Assembly (NCBI GenBank): GCA_015488535.1
Contig: WFNP01000030.1
Coordinates: forward strand, 23,754 to 87,753
Length of the DNA stretch: 64,000 nucleotides
Direction: 5' to 3'
Source of the DNA: Nitratifractor sp.
GTDB lineage: Bacteria; Campylobacterota; Campylobacteria; Campylobacterales; Sulfurovaceae
In this document: positions 27,617-36,389 of the stretch, in pieces
Numbering within the stretch: position 1 is the stretch's first letter
Layout: each line of letters opens with the position of its first letter
The notes under the pieces: model-generated
The model's database searches: none
What the model saw: the letters and a program-made list of their open reading frames with translations, nothing else
What the model was told of the DNA's origin: nothing
Program-made: the position numbers and the translations under genes

Positions 27617-27621
27617 TATGA

Positions 27622-27645
27622 TATAATCAAATTAATTTATATAAT
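27622..27645 (+). promoter_or_regulatory. two -10 boxes upstream of the antitoxin gene
   Basis: TATAAT occurs at 27622-27627 and again at 27640-27645, just after the cobT stop and before the antitoxin ATG. The toxin-antitoxin genes, and the cob genes after them, may thus have their own promoter. Confidence 0.5.
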
Positions 27646-27667
27646 ATCAAAAGAGGGAGTATATATT

Positions 27668-27913
27668 ATGGCAACTACAAAAATTAAAACAAGTGTATAT
27701 CTTGATGCTGATATTAAACAAAAGGCTCAAAGTGAAGCATTTAATATCTTTTTGGCTCAATCTGTCAAGCAAAAGGGTATCCCTTTTGATGTAGAGATAC
27801 CCAATAAGGATAGCTATCAAGAGTGGAGTGATAAAGAATTAAAGAGTATAGGTAAAATTGGATTTAAATCATCAAGTTTCGTAGAAGATAGTGAAGATTA
27901 TTCAAAATGGTAA
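27668..27913 (+). CDS. RelB/DinJ-like antitoxin, apparently internally shortened
   Basis: 81 residues. The N-terminal strand (IKTSVYLDADIKQKAQ) and the later segment SEAFNIFLAQSVKQKGIPFDVEIPN match the ribbon-helix-helix antitoxins of the RelB/DinJ type. The usual ~10 residues between them (the loop GLS.S of the first helix-turn) are missing, so the DNA-binding fold may be disturbed. The C-terminal tail (YQEWSDKELKSIGKIGF) would be the toxin-binding part. The gene overlaps the PemK-like toxin gene by seven bases. GAGGGAG is the ribosome site. Confidence 0.7.
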   Translation: MATTKIKTSVYLDADIKQKAQSEAFNIFLAQSVKQKGIPFDVEIPNKDSYQEWSDKELKSIGKIGFKSSSFVEDSEDYSKW

Positions 27914-28224
27914 AAAATATATATCTTGCCAAAATATATTTTACGGATTTGAGTCAATATAAAATTAGACCTGTTTTAGTAATCAAAGAGATGGAGGAAG
28001 ATTGTATATGTTTGCAACTTACCTCTAATATTCATATAGATGGAATTATTATAAAAAATATAGACTTACATAGTGGCAAATTAAAAAAAGAGTCTTTGAT
28101 TGTAGTGCCAAAAAACTTTACTCTTCATAAAAGTATTTTATTTAAATATATAGCTACTTTAAAAGATGACAAATTCAAACAGGTATATGCTAACTTTTGC
28201 AAAAAATTAGAGTGTACTAAATAA
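27907..28224 (+). CDS. PemK/MazF-like toxin
   Basis: 105 residues with the family's N-terminal pattern: IYLAKIYFTDLSQYKIRPVLVIKE (K-x-R-P-V-L-V-I), then ICLQLTSN. MazF/PemK toxins cut mRNA. A basic C-terminus follows. It overlaps the antitoxin upstream by seven bases, and its TAA shares its last base with the ATG of cobU (TAATG). Toxin and cobalamin genes are therefore translationally linked, which is unusual. Whether it is active cannot be told. Confidence 0.75.
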   Translation: MVKNIYLAKIYFTDLSQYKIRPVLVIKEMEEDCICLQLTSNIHIDGIIIKNIDLHSGKLKKESLIVVPKNFTLHKSILFKYIATLKDDKFKQVYANFCKKLECTK

Positions 28225-28721
28225 TGAAAAAAATCCTATATTACGGCGGTCAAAAATCGGGCAAGAGTGCATTGGCAGAAAAAAAGGCTTTGGAGCTTGG
28301 CAAAGAAAAGAGGTGTTTTTATATAGCTACTTATGATAACTCATATAGTGATATTGAGATGCAAAAAAGAGTCCAAAATCATCAAAAGAGCAGGGGAGAA
28401 AAATTTATTACTATTGAAGAGAGTATAAATATAGACACTGTGTTTGATAAAGATGGGGTATATTTAATAGATTGCCTGTCTATGTGGATATTAAACACTC
28501 TAAATTATCCAATAGAGACTCTTTATAAAATGCTTGAAGAGATTTTTAAAAAAAACGCATCTGTGGTATTTGTATTAAATAGAGTTGATAGCGGAGTAAT
28601 TCCCTTCGATAAACTAAGTCGTAAATATGTAGATAGAAGCGGACTTATTGGGCAGTATGTAGCTAAATACTCTGATGAAGTATATGAAGTAAAGCTTGGT
28701 ATGGAGTTTAGGTTGAAATGA
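28224..28721 (+). CDS. cobU: adenosylcobinamide kinase / adenosylcobinamide-phosphate guanylyltransferase CobU
   Basis: A bifunctional enzyme that phosphorylates adenosylcobinamide and adds GMP for nucleotide-loop assembly. P-loop GGQKSGKS at residues 8-15 (the family usually has GGxRSGKS), then RVQNHQKSRGEKF, which contains the guanylylated His, and YLIDCLSMWILN. 165 residues is normal. It overlaps the toxin gene (1 base) and the next cob gene (4 bases). Confidence 0.88.
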   Translation: MKKILYYGGQKSGKSALAEKKALELGKEKRCFYIATYDNSYSDIEMQKRVQNHQKSRGEKFITIEESINIDTVFDKDGVYLIDCLSMWILNTLNYPIETLYKMLEEIFKKNASVVFVLNRVDSGVIPFDKLSRKYVDRSGLIGQYVAKYSDEVYEVKLGMEFRLK

Positions 28722-29713
28722 GAGAGTTTGAGCATGGAGGCAATATATTTGCATTTGCAAAAAGTATAAAGTGTAGTATTGATGAAGTCTTAGACCTCTC
28801 TTCTAATATAAATTTTGTAAAACCAGATATCAATATAGATTTGGATAGATTAAATTTCAGCGGATATCCCAATTACTCTTCCTTACTTGAAGCTATGAGT
28901 GATTTTTATGGGGTTAGTAGTAGTATGATATCGCTTTTTAATGGAGCTAATAGTGCAATATATTCTTTATTTAATCTACTAAAAATACCATCAGTTACAC
29001 TATATACCCCAATATATTTAGAGTATAAAAGGGTATCTAAGATACTAAATTTAGATATTACACTTATAGATAGAGAGACTATCACAACTCCAAAAGAGGG
29101 TAGTTTTGTGGTATTTGTAAATCCATCCACTCCGGATGGAAAATATTATGATATTAAGCCACTTTTAGATATGTTTGCACAAAAGGGATGCACTGTTTTG
29201 ATAGATGAATCTTTTATCGAGTTTAGCGGTAATTTTTCAGCTATAAGGTATCTAAATAGTTATGATAATTTATATATTTTACGCTCAATTAGTAAATATT
29301 TTGCCTCTGCCGGTGTGAGGGTTGGAGCAATTATCTCAAATGCTAAAAATATATCCAATCTTGAAGCAAAACTGCCACCTTTTAGAGTATCAAACTATGA
29401 TTCTTTGTATTGTGAGTCGGCTTTAAAAGATAAAGAGTTTGCTAAAAGAAGCCAAATAGAAAATGAAGCATCAAGAGAGATTTTATTATCTATTTTAAAA
29501 AAGTCTAAATATGTAGATAAAATCTTTCCATCAGTTGCAAATTTTCATCTAATTAGACTTAAAAATATAGATGCCAAAGAGATACAATATAGATTAAAAA
29601 GATATAAAGTAATGTTAAGAGATTGCTCCAATTTTGATGGACTTGATAGCTCATATATTAGAATTGCACTAAAAGAGCCAAAAAGAATGGAGATTTTAAG
29701 AGAGGTTTTTTAA
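28718..29713 (+). CDS. cobD: PLP-dependent threonine-phosphate decarboxylase-like CobD/CobC
   Basis: A fold-type I PLP enzyme that supplies (R)-1-amino-2-propanol phosphate, or a related linker, for cobalamin. HGGNI at the N-terminus and LDLSSNIN near residue 26 are typical of the cobalamin branch of histidinol-phosphate aminotransferase relatives. The NP.TPDG segment is at 135-141, and the PLP lysine is probably Lys193 in LRSISKYFASAGVRVG. 331 residues, slightly short. Four-base overlap with cobU and one-base overlap (TAATG) with cobQ. Confidence 0.82.
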   Translation: MREFEHGGNIFAFAKSIKCSIDEVLDLSSNINFVKPDINIDLDRLNFSGYPNYSSLLEAMSDFYGVSSSMISLFNGANSAIYSLFNLLKIPSVTLYTPIYLEYKRVSKILNLDITLIDRETITTPKEGSFVVFVNPSTPDGKYYDIKPLLDMFAQKGCTVLIDESFIEFSGNFSAIRYLNSYDNLYILRSISKYFASAGVRVGAIISNAKNISNLEAKLPPFRVSNYDSLYCESALKDKEFAKRSQIENEASREILLSILKKSKYVDKIFPSVANFHLIRLKNIDAKEIQYRLKRYKVMLRDCSNFDGLDSSYIRIALKEPKRMEILREVF

Positions 29714-31056
29714 TGCAAGATATATCAATAGTTGGCACCCATAGCGATGCTGGAAAATCTACTATTACGATGCTAATATCTAAAATCTTACAAAAACAAG
29801 GATTTAATATATCGGTATTTAAAGCTCAAAATGTATCAAATAATGCCTCTGTTGCAAGTGATGGCTCAGAGATTGCCGTAGCTCAATATTTCCAAACTAA
29901 AGCTTTAAATATATCCTCATCTTGGCATAATAATCCAATTTTGCTTAAATCTGGTCGTGGAAGCACAGCTTCACTAATAGTAAAAGGCAAAGCTATATCT
30001 ACTCCTGATGTGAGAGAGTATTACAGGAATTTAGATAGATTAAAGCCAATTGTAAAAGAGGCTTTTTTAGGGTTGAAAAAAAGCTATGATATTGTAGTAT
30101 CAGAAGGTGCCGGGAGTCCTGTGGAGCTAAATTTAATGGATAAGGATTTATCCAATATTTATATAGCAAGAGAGTTTAATAGCTCTGTTATACTGGTGGC
30201 TGATATTGAAAAGGGGGGAGTATTTGCTTCAATTTATGGCACACTTGAGCTTTTGCCAAAAGATATAAGAGCAAATGTAGCAGGAGTTATAATTAATAAA
30301 TTTAGAGGTGATAGAAGCCTCTTTGATGATGGAATTAAAATTATAGAAGAGAGATTTAAAGTGCCTGTGCTTGGGGTATTGCCATACAAGGCACTTAATT
30401 TTGGATTTGAAGATTCTCAAAGTCTGTTTAATTACTCTCAAGAGTTTAATGACAAAGCCAAAAAAGTAGCTCTTGTTTGCTATCCAAAAATGAGTAACTA
30501 TAATGATTTTGAGCCACTTTTGGCAGATAAAAATTATAAAGTAGATTTTATCTTTGGTAATAGAGGATTGGATAGCTATGATTTGCTTATTTTACCCGGT
30601 TCAAAGCTGGTAATTGAGGATTTAAGATGGCTCAAAAGAGTAGGGTTGTTTGATGAAATAAAGCACTTTAGTGGTGAAATAATTGGTATCTGCGGGGGCT
30701 TTGAGATGATGTTTAAAGCTATAAATGACCCTTATGGATTGGAAGGAGTAGGCAATGACAAAGAGGAGGGCTTTAACTGGGTAGATGATGAGATAGTTAT
30801 CCAAAAAGATAAGATTGTAAAAAGAGGCAAATATCAAATATTTGGCAAAGAGATATTAGATGGATTTGAGATACATAACGGTATAAGCAAAAAGTATCCT
30901 TTATATTATGATGCTGGCAGAATAAAAGGGACTTTTGTGCATTCACTATTTGATACAAAAGAGTTTATTGAGTATAGAGATAAAAAAATTTTAGAGTATG
31001 TAGATAGTATGAGCAGATATCTAAATTTATCAAAGGCATTTGATTTTGTATCCTGA
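29713..31056 (+). CDS. cobQ: cobyric acid synthase CobQ/CbiP
   Basis: Amidates four carboxylates of adenosylcobyrinic acid diamide. The N-terminal DTBS-like ATPase has VGTHSDAGKST at residue ~7 and FKAQNVSNNA. The C-terminal class I glutamine amidotransferase carries the nucleophile Cys in IIGICGGFEMM (near residue 335) and a late His in GTFVHSLFD. 447 residues is slightly shorter than usual (~480). Its 3' end overlaps cbiB by 17 bases. Confidence 0.92.
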   Translation: MQDISIVGTHSDAGKSTITMLISKILQKQGFNISVFKAQNVSNNASVASDGSEIAVAQYFQTKALNISSSWHNNPILLKSGRGSTASLIVKGKAISTPDVREYYRNLDRLKPIVKEAFLGLKKSYDIVVSEGAGSPVELNLMDKDLSNIYIAREFNSSVILVADIEKGGVFASIYGTLELLPKDIRANVAGVIINKFRGDRSLFDDGIKIIEERFKVPVLGVLPYKALNFGFEDSQSLFNYSQEFNDKAKKVALVCYPKMSNYNDFEPLLADKNYKVDFIFGNRGLDSYDLLILPGSKLVIEDLRWLKRVGLFDEIKHFSGEIIGICGGFEMMFKAINDPYGLEGVGNDKEEGFNWVDDEIVIQKDKIVKRGKYQIFGKEILDGFEIHNGISKKYPLYYDAGRIKGTFVHSLFDTKEFIEYRDKKILEYVDSMSRYLNLSKAFDFVS

Positions 31057-31930
31057 TTTGGCACTTATTGCTTTTTTGATAGATAAATTTTTTGGTGAAT
31101 TTAGCTTCATTCGTCATCCTGTAATTATCATCGGAGATATCATAAAGCTTTGTGAGAGATACTTTTATAAAGACTCTATATTAGCCGGTAGCATAACAGT
31201 AATAATTACCGTTTCAGCTACTGTGATAGTCTCTTTTTTGCTTCAAGAGTGGCTACTGGATTTTGGTATATTTGGGTTTGTAATATTGGCTACTCTATCA
31301 TCTACCACAATAGCCGGAAAGATGCTATATGACAGTGTCAAAGGTGTATTGAGTGATAAAGCAAGTATTAAATATCTTGTAAGCAGAGATACAAAAGATT
31401 TAGATGATAGCTCCATATATAAAGCCTCCATTGAAACTTATGCAGAAAATCTTAGCGATGGAGTAATTGCACCTCTTTTTTATTTGTTGCTCTTTGGATT
31501 TATTGGAGCTATGACATATAAGGCTATAAATACCCTTGATTCTATGATAGGGTATAAAAATGAGAAGTATCTAAAATATGGCAGGGTTGCTGCAAAGCTT
31601 GATGATATAGCCAATTTCATACCCTCAAGGCTTACAGCTATTATCATTATATTAGCAACACTAAATTTTAAAGATTGTAAATATATATTTAGTGATGCCA
31701 AAGGACACTCCAGCCCAAATGCCGGATATCCGATATCTGCTATGGCGTATTATCTTGGTGTGAAGCTTGGAGGCAAAACAAAATATTTTAGCAAGTGGAT
31801 AAACAAGCCATATTTTGGTAGAGGTAGAGAAATAATTACAAAAGATGATTTAATTAAAGCTCTTAGTATAAGAGAGAGAGTGGATATTGTGATATTGATA
31901 TCTTTATTAACTTTATTTATATTTAGATGA
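31040..31930 (+). CDS. cbiB: adenosylcobinamide-phosphate synthase CbiB
   Basis: A polytopic membrane enzyme that joins the aminopropanol linker to cobyric acid. Family marks are AFLIDKFFGEF near the N-terminus, RHPVIIIGDII, ETYAENLSDGVIAPLFY near residue 131, AINTLDSMIGYKNEKY near 161 and GHSSPNAGYPISAMAYYL near 225. 296 residues is normal. The start is TTG within the end of cobQ; a second in-frame TTG lies six bases on. cobS and btuR/cobA are not in this cluster and would be needed elsewhere. Confidence 0.9.
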   Translation: MILYPDLALIAFLIDKFFGEFSFIRHPVIIIGDIIKLCERYFYKDSILAGSITVIITVSATVIVSFLLQEWLLDFGIFGFVILATLSSTTIAGKMLYDSVKGVLSDKASIKYLVSRDTKDLDDSSIYKASIETYAENLSDGVIAPLFYLLLFGFIGAMTYKAINTLDSMIGYKNEKYLKYGRVAAKLDDIANFIPSRLTAIIIILATLNFKDCKYIFSDAKGHSSPNAGYPISAMAYYLGVKLGGKTKYFSKWINKPYFGRGREIITKDDLIKALSIRERVDIVILISLLTLFIFR

Positions 31931-32022
31931 TAGTTAATGAGACCCGTAAAGCTTATAATATTTGATGAATTTATGGGGTATCCAAAACTTAAAATGCAAA
32001 AAAGATTTAAAATGAAGTATAG

Positions 32023-32113
32023 TGGCGGACAGTGAGGGATTCGAACCCTCGGTACCCGTTAAGGTACGCACCCTTAGCAGGGGTGTGGTTTCAGCCAGCT
32101 CACCCAACTGTCC
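32023..32113 (-). tRNA. tRNA-Ser (anticodon GCU)
   Basis: On the minus strand the acceptor stem GGACAGT pairs with ACTGTCC, followed by G and an encoded CCA. The anticodon loop CTGCTAA gives anticodon GCT, and GGTTCGAATCC is the T arm. The long variable arm (GCGTACCTTAACGGGTACC) is typical of tRNA-Ser. 91 bases. Confidence 0.95.
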
Positions 32114-32131
32114 ATCTCTTTGTGGATTGGG

Positions 32132-32137
32132 ATTATA
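32132..32137 (-). promoter_or_regulatory. -10 box of tRNA-Ser
   Basis: Reads TATAAT on the minus strand, 18 bases upstream of the tRNA 5' end. Confidence 0.5.
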
Positions 32138-32283
32138 GTAGATATAAGTTGAAACTTTCCTGAAATTGATGAAAAATCTTTCATAAAATATAAAATTATA
32201 TAAATATTATGAAACATTTAACTTTTAATATATAAAAACCGATAAAATATAAATGAATGATTATAATACAAGGAGATAGAGTT

Positions 32284-32727
32284 ATGAAAAAAGAGTTTAT
32301 TGTAGCTATGATGATGGGAGCTTCTTTGATATTGGGTGGATGTGCCAATACAATGTATGCTCCAAGTGTATCCCAAAGTGATGCCCAAAGAGTGATGTCA
32401 TATGAGACAGGAACAGTTACGAGTGTGAGAGGAGTTGTCGTCAAAGATAATGGCACAGGGTCACTGCTTGGTGCCGTGACAGGTGCTGTGCTTGGTCATA
32501 TGGTTGGTGGCGGACATGGTAAAGATTTGGCTACTCTTGGTGGAGGATTGCTTGGAGCTTATGCCGGTTCTCAGGCAGGTGCGGCAAATGCTCAGGAGCT
32601 GACTGTGAGACTTGATAACGGCAAAGGAAATGTAGTAGTTGTAGCCAAAGGTATCAGATTTAATGTAGGCAGTAGAGTGCGTATAGTCAGCGACCATGGC
32701 AAAGTCGTTAATGTGGATCCTATTTGA
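32284..32727 (+). CDS. glycine-zipper outer-membrane lipoprotein (SlyB/PcpA-like)
   Basis: 147 residues. The lipobox LILGGC places Cys20 as the acylated residue. A glycine-zipper segment follows (GSLLGAVTGAVLGHMVGGGHGKDLATLGGGLLGAYAG, given here only as its general shape), then a small beta-rich end ITV-like RIVSDHGKVVNVDPI. The layout equals SlyB/PcpA lipoproteins, which stabilise the outer membrane. AGGAG lies upstream of the ATG at 32284. Its stop overlaps the pgm ATG (TGATG). Confidence 0.82.
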   Translation: MKKEFIVAMMMGASLILGGCANTMYAPSVSQSDAQRVMSYETGTVTSVRGVVVKDNGTGSLLGAVTGAVLGHMVGGGHGKDLATLGGGLLGAYAGSQAGAANAQELTVRLDNGKGNVVVVAKGIRFNVGSRVRIVSDHGKVVNVDPI

Positions 32728-34373
32728 TGATAAACAGTAGAGCAGGAAAAAGAGCAGATATCAATATGTTGGTAGATATACCAAGATTGATATCTGCATA
32801 TTATGAATATACTCCAAATCCTAAAATAGAAGAGCAAAGAGTAATATTTGGGACATCCGGACATAGAGGAAGCTCACTTAAAAAGAGTTTCAATGAAGCT
32901 CATATATCAGCTATTACACAGGCAGTCTGCGAATATCGCAAATCAGCAGGTATAAATGGACCTCTATTTATAGGGATAGATACTCATGCACTCTCTGTCC
33001 CTGCTCAAAATACAGCTGTAGAGGTATCTATAGCCAATGGTGTAGATGTATATATAGCAAAAGAGGGTGTATATACTCCTACGCCTTTGCTCTCTTTTGC
33101 AATACTGCAACACAATAAAAACAGCAGTCAAATAGCTGACGGTATAGTTATCACACCTTCACACAATCCTCCTGAAGATGGCGGTTTTAAATACAATCCT
33201 CCAAATGGTGGTCCGGCAGATACTGATATTACTTCGTGGATAGCCAATCGCTCCAATGAATTGTTGGAAAATGGATTAAAAGATGTAAAGAGAGTATCTA
33301 TAGATGAAGCATTGCATAGTAATTTGTGCAATAGATATGATTTTGTTACTCCTTATGTGGAGTCGTTGAGTCAAATTGTAGATATGAATGTCATAGCCAA
33401 TTCCGGATTGAAAATATGTGCAGATGCACTAGGAGGCTCCTCTTTATCTGTATATCCCAAGATAAAGGATATATACTCTCTTGATAATATGGATATTATC
33501 AATGAGCATTATGATCCTACATTCTCTTTTATGACATTAGATCATGACGGCAAAATACGAATGGATTGCTCATCACCATACGCTATGGCTTCACTGTTGA
33601 AACATAAAGACAACTATGATTTGGCATTTGCCAATGATACCGATGCAGACAGACACGGTATCGTTACACCTGTTGGTGGATTGATGAATCCAAATCACTT
33701 CCTCTCTGTAGCAATATGGTATCTTTTTACTTATCGTAAAGATTGGAATCAAAATCTAAAAATAGGCAAAACACTCGTATCTAGTGCCATGATAGATAGA
33801 GTTGCCAAGAGTATATCCAAAGAGGTATATGAAGTGCCGGTAGGATTCAAATGGTTTGTGGACGGATTGTATGAAGAGTGGCTTGGTTTTGGAGGTGAAG
33901 AGAGTGCCGGTGCATCATTTTTGAAATTTGACGGCACTGTATGGAGTACCGACAAAGACGGTATTATTATGGATCTTCTCTCTGTCGAAATCAAAGCTGT
34001 TACAGGCAAAGATCCGGCTGAAATATATAATGAACTGGAAGAGAAATTCGGTCGAGCCTATTATGGCAGAGTAGATGCAGTAGCTACGACAGAGCAGAAA
34101 AAGATACTGAAAAATCTATCAGCCTCAGATATAACAGCCAATACACTCTCAGGAGAAAAGATAAAGCAGATATTGACAAAGGCACCGGGGAATGGTGCAT
34201 CTATTGGAGGTTTGAAGCTGATTACAGCAAATGGCTGGGTAGCTATGAGACCATCAGGCACAGAGGATATTTATAAAATATATGCCGAGAGTTTTATATC
34301 TCAGGAGCATTTGGCAGAGTTACAAAGTGATGCATCAAAAATAATTTCAGATATTTTTAAAGCCAATAGATAA
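32727..34373 (+). CDS. pgm: phosphoglucomutase (alpha-D-glucose phosphate-specific)
   Basis: Interconverts glucose-1-phosphate and glucose-6-phosphate, linking glycogen/UDP-glucose metabolism to glycolysis. FGTSGHRGS at residue ~43 starts domain 1. The phosphoserine loop is VITPSHNPPEDGGFKYNPP. The metal loop is NDTDADRHG. The sugar loop GGEESAGASFL and the phosphate loop RPSGTEDIYKIY follow. 548 residues fits the E. coli Pgm type. The start overlaps the preceding lipoprotein stop; a TTG just before the ATG is also in frame. Confidence 0.94.
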   Translation: MINSRAGKRADINMLVDIPRLISAYYEYTPNPKIEEQRVIFGTSGHRGSSLKKSFNEAHISAITQAVCEYRKSAGINGPLFIGIDTHALSVPAQNTAVEVSIANGVDVYIAKEGVYTPTPLLSFAILQHNKNSSQIADGIVITPSHNPPEDGGFKYNPPNGGPADTDITSWIANRSNELLENGLKDVKRVSIDEALHSNLCNRYDFVTPYVESLSQIVDMNVIANSGLKICADALGGSSLSVYPKIKDIYSLDNMDIINEHYDPTFSFMTLDHDGKIRMDCSSPYAMASLLKHKDNYDLAFANDTDADRHGIVTPVGGLMNPNHFLSVAIWYLFTYRKDWNQNLKIGKTLVSSAMIDRVAKSISKEVYEVPVGFKWFVDGLYEEWLGFGGEESAGASFLKFDGTVWSTDKDGIIMDLLSVEIKAVTGKDPAEIYNELEEKFGRAYYGRVDAVATTEQKKILKNLSASDITANTLSGEKIKQILTKAPGNGASIGGLKLITANGWVAMRPSGTEDIYKIYAESFISQEHLAELQSDASKIISDIFKANR

Positions 34374-34377
34374 TTTT

Positions 34378-34401
34378 GCAATATGTGGGACTAAAGTCCC
34401 A
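34378..34401. repeat. GC-rich palindrome with conserved flank
   Basis: TGGGACTAAAGTCCCA (34386-34401) is a perfect palindrome just after the pgm stop. With its left flank, 23 bases match the minus strand of 49592-49614 exactly. It may also end the pgm transcript. Confidence 0.7.
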
Positions 34402-34482
34402 TCTTCAGTTTATAACTTTTATTTCATCTTCATTTCATCTTGAGCCTCTAAAATACCTCAAAATTTAAAAAGGATGGAAAAG

Positions 34483-35004
34483 ATGAAAAAACTACTTACA
34501 TTGGCTATATTGGCTGTTTCACTACTGCAAGCTCATACTCTGCATTTGCAAAAGGGTTATATCAAAGCTCATACAGAGGTATTGGGTGATAGCTCAATCA
34601 ATCCGGCTACTTCAAGAGTGCATACAGCTTTGAATTATAGTGGAAATATTAGCTCAATTAAAGGCAAAGTATGGATATATGCTAAAAGTCTGCATTCAGA
34701 TAATAAAAAGCGTGATGAGCATATGTATGAGACTTTGGATGTAAAAAAGTATCCAAAAATTGTCTTTGATATACAAAAAGTGCAAAAAATCTCCAATGCT
34801 TACAGACTCACAGGCACTCTAAAACTACACGGCAAGAGCAAAAGAGTCTCAATACCTGCAAAAATTACCAAAACTTCCAAAGGGTATAAACTAAATGCAA
34901 ACTTTAGTATAAAAATGAGCAGTTACGGCATCAAGCCTCCAAAACTACTGTTTTTGAGTGTAAGAGACAGAGTAGATATTACAGTATATTTAAATATGAA
35001 ATAA
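34483..35004 (+). CDS. periplasmic YceI family protein
   Basis: A YceI-like lipocalin-fold protein, thought to bind isoprenoid-type lipids in the periplasm. The signal peptide is MKKLLTLAILAVSLLQA. The domain shows STRVHTALNYS-type early strands, KSLHSDNKKRDEHMYETLDVKKYPKI (the region conserved in the family as D...R..HL.S.DFFD...P), LTGTLKLHGKSKRVSIP and VRDRVDITVYLN. 173 residues. The second ATG is chosen because AAAAGG lies nine bases upstream of it and touches the first ATG at 34474. Confidence 0.85.
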   Translation: MKKLLTLAILAVSLLQAHTLHLQKGYIKAHTEVLGDSSINPATSRVHTALNYSGNISSIKGKVWIYAKSLHSDNKKRDEHMYETLDVKKYPKIVFDIQKVQKISNAYRLTGTLKLHGKSKRVSIPAKITKTSKGYKLNANFSIKMSSYGIKPPKLLFLSVRDRVDITVYLNMK

Positions 35005-35007
35005 TCT

Positions 35008-35721
35008 ATGAAAACATACAGAGTAGATAGAGTCACTATATCAGCAGAAGATAAGAGACTAACATCTATCAAAATTGCTCATATTAGTGATTTGCATCTA
35101 TCTACCAGACACACTCTAGCAGGTGTCAAATCCCTGATAGAGTCTATCAACTCAATCAAAGCTGATATAGTAGTCATTACCGGCGATATGATAGATACAC
35201 CATTTAAAAAAATTTCTCATCTAATTGAACCGTTTGGAGATATAGAGTCTCTTACACTCTTTGTAAGCGGCAATCATGACCATGTATATGGATACAAAGC
35301 ACTCTTAAATGTCCTAAATAGATATGGTATAGTTATACTTGATGGAAAAAGTATAGAGTTTAAGGGCATTGAGTTTGTAGGTGTGGCAGATAGATATGCT
35401 CCACTATTTGGTAGAAAAAGAGATATTAATAATTTTATCAATAATCTAGGTTTGCCAAAAAAGCCTCGCATATTTTTGGCTCATCAACCAAAAGATTACA
35501 AATATGCACTCAAAGCCAAAAGTGAACTGTTTTTGTGCGGACACACACACGGAGGGCAGATATATCCGTTTCACTATTTGGTTAGATTATCTCAACCTTT
35601 TGTTGATGGGTTGTATTATAAGGATAATATGCCTATATTTGTAAATAGGGGCATTGGCACTTGGGGGATACATATGAGATACAAAGCCCCTGCTCATATA
35701 GCAATAATTGAGTTTGAATAA
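35008..35721 (+). CDS. metallophosphoesterase (YaeI/YkuE-like)
   Basis: A calcineurin-type phosphoesterase with all metal motifs: IAHISDLHLS at residue ~24 (D-x-H), ITGDMID (GD), VSGNHDH (GNHD), LAHQPKD and LCGHTHGGQIYP (GH-T-H). 237 residues, no signal peptide; the N-terminus is not strongly hydrophobic. Relatives hydrolyse UDP-diacylglucosamine-like or phospho-lipid substrates, but the substrate here is unknown. It starts three bases after yceI and precedes the two-component genes. Confidence 0.85.
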   Translation: MKTYRVDRVTISAEDKRLTSIKIAHISDLHLSTRHTLAGVKSLIESINSIKADIVVITGDMIDTPFKKISHLIEPFGDIESLTLFVSGNHDHVYGYKALLNVLNRYGIVILDGKSIEFKGIEFVGVADRYAPLFGRKRDINNFINNLGLPKKPRIFLAHQPKDYKYALKAKSELFLCGHTHGGQIYPFHYLVRLSQPFVDGLYYKDNMPIFVNRGIGTWGIHMRYKAPAHIAIIEFE

Positions 35722-35732
35722 GAGGTATTAAT

Positions 35733-36389
35733 ATGAAAATATTGGTAGTAGAAGATGATCCGGCACTTTTATCATTGCTAATTAGAGTATTTGAGGATGA
35801 GGATTGGGTAGTAGAGAGTGCAAATAATGGCAAAGATGGATTATATATGGCTCAAATGCACTCTTTTGATGTGATAGTGCTTGATTGGATGTTGCCTCAA
35901 ATGGATGGTATAGAGGTATTAAAGAGGCTTAGAGATGAAAAAAACAATACTCCCATATTGATGCTCACAGCCAAATCGGATGTAAATTTCAGAGTAGAGG
36001 GGCTCAAAAAAGGAGCAGATGATTATCTGCCAAAGCCTTTTAGTGTAGAAGAGCTTATAGAGAGAATAAAAGCACTCTATCGTAGAAGCACAGGAAGCGG
36101 TGCAAATTGCATAAGAGCCGGTATATTGGAGCTAGATTTAGATAGTGCTAAAGTAACTATAGAGGGTAGAGAGGTAGAGTTGAAAAAAAAAGAGTATGAG
36201 CTGCTTCTATTTTTACTCAAACACAAAGGCTCACCCGTATCAAACAGTATGATAGAAGAGCAACTATGGGACAGTGAGACATTTTTGCAAAGCAATGTAA
36301 TACAGGTTACAATATATAATCTGCGTAAAAAGATAGGTAAAGATTTGATAAAGACAAGCAGAGGATTGGGGTATATACTTGATGTTTAA
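35733..36389 (+). CDS. OmpR-family response regulator
   Basis: Receiver domain with acidic pair EDD at residues 7-9, phospho-acceptor Asp51 (VIVLDWMLPQMDG) and KPFS lysine near residue 101. A winged-helix DNA-binding domain of the OmpR/PhoB type occupies the last ~95 residues (ELKKKEYELLLFLL, VIQVTIYNLRKKI, TSRGLGYILDV). 218 residues. Its 3' end overlaps the sensor kinase gene by eight bases. The regulon is unknown. Confidence 0.93.
   Translation: MKILVVEDDPALLSLLIRVFEDEDWVVESANNGKDGLYMAQMHSFDVIVLDWMLPQMDGIEVLKRLRDEKNNTPILMLTAKSDVNFRVEGLKKGADDYLPKPFSVEELIERIKALYRRSTGSGANCIRAGILELDLDSAKVTIEGREVELKKKEYELLLFLLKHKGSPVSNSMIEEQLWDSETFLQSNVIQVTIYNLRKKIGKDLIKTSRGLGYILDV

Noticed and set aside
31937..32035. 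A 32-codon reading frame (MRPVKLIIFDEF...) between cbiB and tRNA-Ser
   Set aside because: It runs into the 3' end of the tRNA, has no ribosome site and shows only a weak resemblance to a HAD N-terminus. It may be a gene fragment but cannot be supported.
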